DNA from: Liolophura sinensis
Lineage: Eukaryota > Mollusca > Polyplacophora > Chitonida > Chitonidae
Length of the DNA stretch: 60,000 nucleotides
Direction: 5' to 3'
Assembly: GCF_032854445.1 (NCBI RefSeq)
Contig: NC_088295.1
Coordinates: 5,336,501-5,396,500 of the forward strand
The position numbers were made by a program, and so were the translations under genes. Under the pieces are notes generated by a model that had not been told where the DNA came from, searched no databases, and was given only the letters and a program-made list of their open reading frames with translations. Positions 1 through 9,800 of the stretch are shown in pieces (within the stretch, counting starts at the first letter, position 1; each line of letters starts with the position of its first letter).

Positions 1-985
1 ATGCGTCACACATGAATCATGAACCTCATTGTGGAGATACGTCGCACATGGGCCATGAACCTTATTGTGGAGATACGTCTCACATGAATCATGAACCTCA
101 TTGTGGAGATGCGTCACACATTAATCATGAACCTGGTTGTGGAGATGCGTCACACATGTGTCATGAACCTTATTGTGGAGATACGTCTCACATGAATCAT
201 GAACCTTATTGTGAAGATGCGTCACACATTAATCATGAACCTGGTTGTAGAGATGCGTCACACATGTGTCATAAACCTTATTGTGGAGATACGTCACACA
301 TGAATCATGAACCTCATTGTGGAGATGCGTCACACATGGGTCATGAACCTTATTCTGGAGATACGTCACACATGGGTCATGAACCTCATTGTGGAGATGT
401 GTCACACATTAATCATGAAGCTGATTGTGGAGATGCGTCTCACATGTGTCATGAACCTCATTGTGGAGATGTGTCACACATTAATCATGAAGCTGATTGT
501 GGAGATGCGTCTCACATGTGTCATGAACCTCATTGTGGAGATGCGTCACACATTAATCATGAACCTCATTGTGGAGATGTGTCACACATTAATCATGAAG
601 CTGATTGTGGAGATGCGTCTCACATGTGTCATGAACCTCATTGTGAAGATGCGTCACACATGGGTCATGAAGCTGATTGTGGAGATGCGTCTCACATGTG
701 TCATGAACCTCATTGTGAAGATGCGTCACACATGGGTCATGAAGCTGATTGTGGAGATGCGTCTCACATGTGTCATGAACCTCATTGTGAAGATGCGTCA
801 CACATGGGTCATGAAGCTGATTGTGGAGATGCGTCACACATGAATCATGAACCTCATTGTGGAGATGCGTCACACATGTGTCATGAACCATATTGTGGAG
901 ATACATCACACATGGGTCATGAAGCTCATTGTGGAGATGCGTCACACACGGGTCATATAGCTTGTTGTGGAGATGCAGAATATGG
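1..985. repeat. 36-bp minisatellite, about 27 copies
   Basis: A 36-bp unit containing 'catgaacctcattgtggaga' and 'tgcgtcacaca' runs from the first base to about 985, so the array continues off the left edge. Because 36 is a multiple of three, long reading frames stay open in two forward frames and one reverse frame. The longest (12-1010) would give a 12-residue His/Cys-rich repeat (HEPHCGDASHM). Openness in several frames and the lack of splice or start context argue that this is a satellite, not a gene. Confidence 0.9.
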
Positions 986-1480
986 TCAGGCCATTGTCAG
1001 AATTTGGTAAGGACAATGTCAGAATTTTGTCAGGGGAATGTTCCAGTTTGATCAGGTCATTGTCAGATTTTGACCATGACAATGTCAGAATTCGTCCAAG
1101 ATAAGTTCAGAATTTGGTCGGGACAAGGGCACAATTTGGCCAAGTCAAGCAATGTCAGAATTTTGGACGTGAAAATGTTAGAATTTGGCTAGAGCAGTGT
1201 GAGAATTTGATTGGGATAAGGTTAGAATTTTGTCACGAAACGGTCACGGTTTGGTCAGAAAAAAGGACATAAGATGGTCCGGAAAAGATCACAATTTGAT
1301 AAAGCTAGTTTCACAATTTGGTCAAGAAAATAGCAGAATTTAGCCAGGGGACGGGCAGAACAATTTTGGAACTTGGCAGGACAAGGCTAGAACTTGGCAG
1401 GACAACAGGACACCTGCAGAATTTGACAATACAGGTCGGAAGTTGATAGGACTAAGTCAGAATTTGGCGGGTGTAGTTGT
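985..1480. repeat. Degenerate ~20-bp minisatellite
   Basis: Imperfect copies of 'gtcagaatttggtcaggaca' (about 20-23 bp) continue directly from the 36-bp array. They are much more diverged than the 36-bp copies, so this array looks older. No gene is visible in it. Confidence 0.75.
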
Positions 1481-1504
1481 GATGAATTATCTAGATTTTA
1501 GACC

Positions 1505-1811
1505 TTAGAAAAAAAAGTACGATTTACACAGCCTACGAAAAGAGAGAGTAAGAAAGTAAAATATGTGCTCTAAGTTTTCTAGTTTAAACACCCATCCCCA
1601 TTCGCAGGGCATTTTATTGATAGGTATAGGTGGTATCATGATGCTGAGTCCCCTGGGATTGATTGGGGTCCAGAAGAGGTGCCCAGGGTAGCCAAGCAGA
1701 GTGACCACAGTGCTGGACGTGGCTGTAACAGCATCCAGGTACAGGGTGTCCGTGTTGGGCCACTTCAGTAGTATCGCATACACGGACAAGTTCACCTTAC
1801 TGGTGGTATAC
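1505..1811 (-). pseudogene. Orphan terminal exon (exon 8) of a fucosidase paralogue
   Basis: Read on the minus strand, a splice acceptor (tttgcag) at 1812-1818 is followed by an open exon to a TAA at 1505-1507. It encodes the C-terminal beta-sandwich of a GH29 alpha-L-fucosidase: it starts YTTSK, has LLGYPG and ends with the hallmark MPCEWGWVFKLENL. It aligns along its length with exon 8 of the two intact genes in this window but is clearly diverged. The phase (one base completing a Trp codon) matches. After LENL it reads through for about 20 more residues, whereas the other genes stop after LENLAN. I found no exon 7 or other fucosidase exon on this strand between 1812 and 4400. It is therefore either a relic or the last exon of a gene with a very long intron running through the neighbouring array. 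Confidence 0.72.
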
Positions 1812-2290
1812 CTGCAAATCAGCATTAGTAGAGAGTATTATCTATACCGGCTAGGCTACCCGGACTATTGAGCATCAGCAACTGGTCATTGATAGGCTAT
1901 GGGATGTTCAAACGATCAGTTCAAAATATAGATGATTTGTGTATATAATTAGATCAGTATATACAGAATAAGGAATCTGTTGGATTGGGTACTGAGTGTT
2001 TATGAATATCCTACACAATCACCGTGTTCAAAACGTTTTGTCTTTACAGGATGTATTCACATCAGTACCGGCATTACACGCACTAACATGAGAAAATCAC
2101 GGAGGATCACAGACTAGCCACACGTCCAGGTTAATTGTAATATTCTGGGTTTTCCAGACTTTTGTCTTGTATATCCCTTCCCCTTCACTTCCAACCACTT
2201 CAATTTGCGTAGCCTGTCTTCACATAAGGGTGTAATCCTTCCATCAGCCGTTGGGCTCACGTTTAAAAGCATATTCCCTCCAGTACTTAA
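1812..2290. other. No feature recognised
   Basis: AT-rich unique sequence between the orphan exon and a SINE fragment. I see no coding, RNA or repeat signal. Confidence 0.5.
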
Positions 2291-2440
2291 ATGACAATGT
2301 CAACCGGAGCCCGGAGGAAACCCACAGCCATCCACAGGTTGCTGCAGACTTTCCCGCATACGGCCGGGGAGGAAGCCAGCATGAGCTGGACATGAACTCA
2401 CAGCGACCGCGTTGGTGAGAGTCTTCTGAACTTGGTTGCA
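2290..2440 (-). mobile_element. SINE fragment (tRNA-derived, Nin-DC-like family)
   Basis: Shares its body with the elements at 5336-5560, 20770-21052 and 36105-36275: 'cccacagccatccacaggtt', 'catacggcc', 'gaagccagcatgagctgg' and 'actcacag'. On the minus strand the last motif forms a pol III B-box-like 'gtgagttcatgtcc'. The 5' head and the 3' tail are missing or too decayed to call. Confidence 0.65.
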
Positions 2441-2559
2441 ACAAGCCGCAACCGACGTACACATGTCTTTCACAAATATGACGTGCATATCTGTACTTCA
2501 CACGTGGGAAACTGTTGCGGTAACTTGTCAAAGATCGATGCTTTACCCCAGGCAATTAG

Positions 2560-3875
2560 GTTTCCTGAGCCAATCTATAAACTGCGTTGAGTTGCAGCAA
2601 CTGTGGTACACCTTCCATTTTTCTCCTGTTATAAATCGTGGTGAATCTCAGTGAGTGTGGTACACCTGTCAATGTCGAGCCAATCTATAAACAGCGTTGA
2701 GTTGCAGCAAGTGTGGTACGCCTTTCATTGTAGTCCTGCTATAAACTGTGTGTAATCTCAGTGAGTGTGGTACACCTGTCAATGTCGAGCCAATCTATAA
2801 ACAGCGTTGAGTTGCAGCAAGTGTGGTACGCCTGTCATTGTAGTCCTGCTATAAACTGTGTGTAATCTCAGTGAGTGTGGTACACCTGTCATTGTAGAGC
2901 CATTCTATAAACTGTGTGGAGCTGCAGCAAGTGTGGTATAGCTGTCATTGGAGTCCTGCTATAAACTGTGGTGAATCTCAGTGAGTGTGGTACACATGTC
3001 AATCTAGAGCCAATCCATAAACAGCGTTGAGTTGCAGCAAGTGTGGTACACCTTCCATTGTTCTCCTGCTATAAACTGTGTGTAATCTCAGTGAGTGTGG
3101 TATACCTGTCATTGTAGAGCCATACGATAAACTGTGTGGAGCTGCAGCAAGTGTGGTACACCTGCCATTGTAGTTTTGCTATAAACTGTGTGTTATCTCA
3201 GGGAGTGTGGTACACCTGTCAATGTAGAGCCAATCTATAAACTGTGTGGAATTGCAGCAAGTGTGGTACACCTTCCATTGTAATCCTGGTATAAACCGTG
3301 GTGAATCTCAGTAAGTGTGGTATACCTGTCATTGTAGAACCATGCTATAATCTGTGTGGAGTTCCAGTAAGTGTGGCATACCTGTCATTTTAGAGCCATG
3401 CTATAATCTGTGTGGAGTTCCAGTAAGAGTGGTACACCTGTCATTGTAGAGCCATACGATAAACTGTGTGGAGGTCCAGTGAGTAGTATCCCTGTCATTG
3501 TAGAACCATGATATAATCTGTGTGGAGTTCCAGTAAGTGTGGCATACCTGTCATTTTAGAGCCATGCTATAATCTGTGTGGAGTTCCAGTAAGAGTGGTA
3601 CACCTGTCATTGTTGAGACATACTATAAACTGTGTGGAGTTCCAGTAAGTGTGGTATACCTGTCATTGTAGAGCCATGCTATAATCTATATGGAGATCCA
3701 GGAAGTGTGGTGTACCTGTCATTGTAGAGACATACTATAAACTGTGTGGAGGTCCAGTAAATGGTATACTTGTCATTGTAGAGCCATGCTAAGAATTCTG
3801 TGGAATTCCAGTAAGGGAGATATACCTGTCATTGTAGAGCCATGCTAAGAATTCTGTGGAGTTCCAGTATGCTGA
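2560..3875. repeat. 56-bp satellite array, unit 1 boundary
   Basis: Tandem ~56-bp monomers built on 'gtgtggtacacctgtcattg', 'tagagccat', 'ctataaactgtgtggag' and 'cagtaa'. The left part alternates two monomer types ('gagttgcagcaa' and 'taatctcagtga') as a ~110-bp higher-order dimer. The right part is mostly single-type. The same satellite reappears at 29735-30870 and 59720-60000 and marks the start of each large duplicated unit. Confidence 0.9.
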
Positions 3876-3954
3876 ATTTGCTTCCCAATCGCCATCACAT
3901 CAAATAACTTCTGGTTTATAAGCATTGACTATCTCGTATAGCTCGTATAGACTC

Positions 3955-4085
3955 CCGAGGCATAAGTGGTGTTGGGTGGCCCTGATAAAAGTGGTGTTGG
4001 GTGGCTCTGATATAAGTGGTGTTGGGTGGTCCTGATATAAGTGGTGTTGGGTGGCCCTGATATAAGTGGTGTTGTGGATAGAATC
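3955..4085. repeat. 25-bp minisatellite upstream of exon 1A
   Basis: About five copies of 'tggtgttgggtgg' plus 'cctgatataag'. This is the short counterpart of the 2.6-kb array at 31410-34015. It ends in 'gtggatagaatcagtgga', which is shared by all three exon 1 upstream regions. Confidence 0.85.
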
Positions 4086-4211
4086 AGTGGATCTTCAGCC
4101 ATTAAGATATGGGCACAGGACATACAGTTAAAGGAGTAACTATGTCAACCAAACAGGCCTGGATTATATGAATTAATGTGCTGATTTCTGTCTATCTTTT
4201 TTGTGTGAAAT

Positions 4212-4220
4212 TATATAAAT
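4212..4220 (+). promoter_or_regulatory. Candidate TATA box for exon 1A
   Basis: TATATAAAT lies about 190 bp before the ATG at 4410 and is conserved at the same place before exon 1B and the unit 2 exon 1. An alternative reading is that 'ttgttcttgcag' at about 4290-4301 is a splice acceptor of a 5' UTR exon, in which case the promoter lies further upstream. Confidence 0.4.
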
Positions 4221-4409
4221 ATGTTAAAGCAATCCATCCAATCCCGGTTTATCTATCTCAACGATAGTTAAGAGTTAAAGGTCGCCTTATTGTTCTTGCA
4301 GATTTTATTGACGGTAACTGTACCTATGGCACATGACAGACTACTGATAAACTCGATAAGTGATTCATCCTTTATTGCTTCACACCGCTAAACAAACCGA
4401 GCAGTAAGT

Positions 4410-4780
4410 ATGGCGTGGACGTCTCTGTTGGTGACCTGTGTCTGTCTACTGGGCATGATCGCCTGGGGCAAGGCGCAGTACCAACCAAACTGGGAGTCCC
4501 TCGACAGCAGGCCTCTGCCGGACTGGTACGATGATGCTAAGATCGGCATCTTCATCCACTGGGGTGTATTTTCCGTGTCCAGCGTCGGTTACGGACCATA
4601 TGTCAAAAATGCGGAATGGTTTTGGCAGTACTGGAAGGGCTCTAAAAAGAAAAACTACGTGGACTTCATGAACAATAACTATCCTCCCGGCTTCACGTAT
4701 GCTGACTTCGCACCGTTATTCAAGGCTGAGCTCTTTGACCCAGATGAATGGGCCGAGTTATTGCAGGCGTCCGGAGCCAG
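4410..4780 (+). CDS. Extra alpha-L-fucosidase first exon (exon 1A)
   Basis: Complete first coding exon of a GH29 fucosidase: a signal peptide of about 22 residues ([20 protein letters not shown]), then [20 protein letters not shown], the conserved FIHWG at about 48-52, EWFWQYW at about 69-75 and [11 protein letters not shown]. It ends after two bases of the Arg codon at a GTAATC donor (4781). It differs from exon 1B (6898-7268) at residues 57, 65-68, 78 and 80 and in almost nothing else. No exons 2-8 lie between it and exon 1B. It therefore looks like a ~2.5-kb tandem duplication of the first-exon region in unit 1. It could act as an alternative first exon for the gene at 6898-16784, since frame and phase fit exon 2, or it could be unused. 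The context around ATG (AGT-ATG-G) is favourable. Confidence 0.8.
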
Positions 4781-4869
4781 GTAATCAGCCTCAGTATTTA
4801 TAATGACAGACGTCTGGATTGGGATTTTATGGTCTACCATAAAGTAGTAATGTTCCGAGGTAGATCTGG

Positions 4870-5200
4870 CCAATTAGAAGGCAACCTGAGCCAGGCGACC
4901 AGGCCAATTAGTAATGCCAGGGACCCGGTGCCAGGCGACCAAGCCAATTAGTAATGACAGGGGCTCGGAGCCAGACTACCAGGCCAATTAGAAATGTCAG
5001 GTGCCGGGAGCCAGACGACCAGGTCAATTAGTAATGACAGGGACTAGGAGCCAGACGACCAGGTCAATTAGTAATGACAGGGACTAGGAGTCAGACGACC
5101 AGGTCAATTAGTAATGACAGGGACTAGGAGCCAGGCGACCAGGCCAATTAGTAATGTCAGGGGCCCGGAGCCAGGTGATCAATTCGTAAAGCTAGGTGTC
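4870..5200. repeat. 40-bp minisatellite after exon 1A
   Basis: About eight ~40-bp units with 'ccaggccaattagtaatg', 'cagggg' and 'ccggagccag'. The last motif is identical to the last ten bases of exon 1, and the final unit reads on as 'ccaggtgatca', like the exon 1 donor region. The array is also present after exon 1B and in unit 2. Confidence 0.85.
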
Positions 5201-5213
5201 CGGAGTTAGGCAA

Positions 5214-5560
<347 letters not shown>

Positions 5561-5634
5561 ACCCCAGCCTATAGTAAGAGAACTACTCAATACCATAAAC
5601 AATACCGACATATAGAGCCATGCTATACAGTTTA

Positions 5635-6347
5635 CAGTTGTTGTTTAGCACAGGTTGTTTTTGCACAGGGTCTTTAGCACAGGTTGTTTAGCACAGGTTG
5701 CTTAGCACAGGATGTTTGGCACAGGTTTTTTAACACAGGTTGTTTAGCACAGGTTGTTTAACACAGGTTGTTTAGCACAAGTTGTTTTGTACAGCTTGTT
5801 TAGCTCAGGTTGTTTAGCACAGGTTGTTTAGTTCAGGTTGTTTTGCACAGGTCGTTTAGCACAGGTTTTTTAGCACAGGTTGTTTTGCACAGGTTGTTTA
5901 GCACAGGTTGCTTTGCACAAGTTGTTTTGTACAGGTTTTTTAACACAGGTTGTTTAGCACAGTTTGTTTAACACAGGTTGTTTAGCACAAGTTGTTTTGT
6001 ACAGCTTGTTTAGCTCAGGTTGTTTAGCACAGGTTGTTTAGTTCAGGTTGTTTTACACAGGTCGTTTAGCACAGGTTGTTTTGCACAGGTTGTTTAGCAC
6101 AGGTTGCTTAGCACAAGTTGTTTTGTACAGCTTGTTTAGCTCAGGTTGTTTAGCACAGGTTGTTTAACACAGGTTGTTTAGTTCAGGTTGATTTACACAG
6201 GTGTTTTAGCACAGGTTGTTTAGCACAGATTGTTTTGCACAGGTTGTTTAGCACAGGTTGTTTTGCACATGCGGTTTAGCACAGGTGGTTTAGCACATGT
6301 GGTTTAGCACAGGTTGTTTGGCACAGGTTGTTTGGCACAGGTTGTTT
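5635..6347. repeat. 14-bp minisatellite (tttagcacaggttg)n
   Basis: About fifty copies of TTTAGCACAGGTTG with point changes. G/T-rich on the plus strand. It has a counterpart at 36388-37143 in intron 1 of the unit 2 gene. Confidence 0.95.
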
Positions 6348-6419
6348 ACATACGTACATAACAAAGTAAATTAGTCACAATTAAGACTTCAAAAAGGTTG
6401 TACAACGTAAACGTACAAC

Positions 6420-6560
6420 GTGGTACAAGTGGTGTTGGGTGGCCCTGATAAAAGTGGTGTTGGGTGGCTCTGATATAAGTGGTGTTGGGTGATCCTGATA
6501 TAGGTGGTGTTGGGTGGTCCTGATATAAGTGGTGTTGGGTGGCCCTGATATAAGTGGTGT
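6420..6560. repeat. 25-bp minisatellite upstream of exon 1B
   Basis: Second copy of the array at 3955-4085. It begins abruptly after 'gtaaacgtacaacgtggtac', which marks the junction of the ~2.5-kb exon 1 duplication. Confidence 0.85.
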
Positions 6561-6699
6561 TGTGGATAGAATCAGTGGATCTTCAGCCATTAAGATATGG
6601 GCACAGGACATACAGTTAAAGGAGTAACTATGTCAACCAAACAGGCCTGGATTATATGAATTAATGTGCTGATTTCTGTCTATCTTTCTTGTGTGAAAT

Positions 6700-6708
6700 T
6701 ATATAAAT
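6700..6708 (+). promoter_or_regulatory. Candidate TATA box for exon 1B
   Basis: TATATAAAT about 190 bp before the ATG at 6898, identical in position to the one before exon 1A. The same alternative applies: the 'ttcttgcag' downstream may be a 5' UTR splice acceptor. Confidence 0.4.
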
Positions 6709-6897
6709 ATGTTAAAGCAATCCATCCAATCCCGGTTTATCTATCTCAACGATAGTTAAGAGTTAAAGGTCGCCTTATTGTTCTTGCAGATTTTATTGAC
6801 GGTAACTGTACCTATGGCACATGACAGACTACTGATAAACTCGATAAGTGATTCATCCTTTATTGCTTCACACCGCTAAACAAACCGAGCAGTAAGT

Positions 6898-9800
6898 ATG
6901 GCGTGGACGTCTCTGTTGGTGACCTGTGTCTGTCTACTGGGCATGATCGCCTGGGGCAAGGCGCAGTACCAACCAAACTGGGAGTCCCTCGACAGCAGGC
7001 CTCTGCCGGACTGGTACGACGATGCTAAGATCGGCATCTTCATCCACTGGGGTGTATTTTCCGTGCCCAGCGTCGGTTACGGACCATATGGCAACACTGG
7101 GGAATGGTTTTGGCAGTACTGGAAGGGCTTTAAAAATAAAAACTATGTGGACTTCATGAACAATAACTATCCTCCCGGCTTCACGTATGCTGACTTCGCA
7201 CCGTTATTCAAGGCTGAGCTCTTTGACCCAGATGAATGGGCCGAGTTATTGCAGGCGTCCGGAGCCAGGTAATCAGCCTCAGTATTTATAATGACAGACG
7301 TCTGGATTGGGATTTTATGGTCTACCATAAAGTAGTAATGTTCCGAGGTAGATCTGGCCAATTAGAAGGCAACCTGAGCCAGGCGACCAGGCCAATTAGT
7401 AATACCAGGGGCTCGGGGCCAGACGACCAGGCCAATTAGAAATGCCAGGTGCCGGGAGCCAGACGACCAGACCAATTAGTAATGTCGGGGCCCCAAGTCA
7501 GATGACAAGGTCAATTGGTAATGTGAGGTCTCGGGAGGCAGACGATCAGGCCAATTAGTAATGTCAGGGGCCCTAAGTCCGATGACCAGGTCAATTGGTA
7601 ATGTCAGACGCCCGGAGCCAGGTGATCAGCTTCGTTAGTCATACGGACAGGTCAGTTCGTATAGATAGGTGTCCGGAGTTAGTCAACCTGGCCAACTGAT
7701 AAGATCAGTCGCTATATCAGTAGTCTCAGATGAATGACAGAAAGTACACAATAAGTCAAGTATTCAGGTATGTGTGTATAGTTGTGTACTTAGATGTCTC
7801 CATGGTTTTGTAACCGATGTATCTCAACCATGTCAGAAATGCCTTACTATCCTACATTTCACCGATAATGAACCTTATAAGATCGTGTATCCTTGTCAAT
7901 AACTATCAGTTAACCACGTGGCTCTTGGCCTACAAACTGCGGGACGGAACTGTAATTAGGCTGGGACAGACGCATCATCCACTCTAGGGCATGAGCTATA
8001 GGCTATGCCCGCAGTGTGAAAAATGCAGTGGTTATATCTACTATAAATACTTCAGTTCCTTAAAGTTGTTTTGGTTTCTTTTGACAAATTGCTTGTTTTG
8101 GGGTACACTTTGACGAAGATCATGTCAAATATAATAGCCTTGCTTAATGGTAACTAATTAAAACGCGTTACTGATTATTTTTTCTGGTCAGAAAATAAAT
8201 TGTTTGACTATACTGCTATAATTTGTCAAACTATTTATTTCTTTGATTTCCAACTCATGTCACTAAAAATAGACAATAATTCTTTACGAATAATTTTTTG
8301 TTGCCCTTTTGTTTCTTTGAATTGCCCGAGTATATACTAGTCTAGTGTAACCAAATGTTGCTTGATAAACTTTTCCTTCTTGCCATTAAACTATAAATAG
8401 TGTTACGACCCAAACTCTCTGTATTATAAAGAGATGGCTTGTTCGAAATACACGACAGTTTAGCCGCACAAAAAAGTAACCAAAACCAGCAGATTTTATT
8501 TTACAACAATTTATTAGGTTTAACAAGAACAGATAATAAGACTATTACAAATACTAAAGTGCTTATGTTTAACAAGAAAGGATAGCAGTATCTATACAAA
8601 TACTAAAGTACTTACATGTACAACGGTGTCAAGTCCAAACGGACGCTTATATTCCACAATGCTGAAAACCATACAGGCATAAATGCACAAATAAGAGGGA
8701 AAATCCACAGTATAACTGAGTGTATGACGAAATATAGACAAAATTCCACAGACAGGGTCCGTGTACTAACAAGCACTGTTTACACAAGAGCACAAATTAA
8801 GTATACAAGTTCAGACTGAACAAGTGCTCGGTGGAGATAGGATATAACAAAGCCAGAGGCTATAAAGACACCAACATTCATCACAAAAAGGCCTACTAAA
8901 GTAATACACAGTGAAAGCATCCAAAACTCTCAATAATTCTCCTTTCTCCCCCTTTGACCTGCATTCATTGGTCTTATATAGACTGGTGGAATTTTCTAGA
9001 ATAAGAAAATTCCTGAACACTTGTTGTAAACAAACAGGCCCCGAACTGAGGGTATTCTGGAACACTCTAAGGCAGAGGCAGACAGCAGGCTCTGAACTCA
9101 GCGTACGTAAACAGTGGCAAGTTACATTTAGAAGCTGACGGCAGTTGTGCACATAACAATAGCCATAGCTATTTTTGTGAAAATTACTTAAAACAGTTGA
9201 AATAAAAGAAATATTTATGTTACTAAACAGACAACTATTTTTTCTTTGGGGACCCGTAGTAATGTACAGTCTATGTCCATCATTTTTACTCCTATGTTTG
9301 CTGTGTACATTGTACATAGATGGTATAGGGCTTTGATATTTCTACGATAAAAATAAATAAAACTTTTCTGAATCAGGGAGCTGATTAAAGTGTCTCCACA
9401 AGAAAGCGTGCGACTGCTAACCGAGAGTCTCGGGTTCAGTCTGGGCCTGGGATTGGGAATCGATGTAATCCCCACTCTCATTCTGTTGTGAGACCTTTGT
9501 GAAACAGCAAGTGGTCGATGGTGTTTTCCACTTGTTTCCCGACGCGATATGGCGTGCATCATGTCACACGTAGACAAGTTCTTGACAAGTGGCTTGCCCA
9601 TTAGGTTGGTGGATTACCTCGGAGAGGTTGACTGAAAAAAGTACCGTAAAGTGCTAAGTATATATGCATACCAAGGCCAAGGTTTTGTTTAACACTGACC
9701 CACCACCGGCGCTCAATAACTGAAAAATCTTGACTACAGCGCTGATCACCAACAAAATAAACGAAATACCGGTAAAAAGTTTAAATTAGACTGATTGACA

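Noticed and set aside
8616-9317. Reading frames on both strands around 8.6-9.3 kb
   Set aside because: They lie largely inside the solo LTR and have no recognisable domain.
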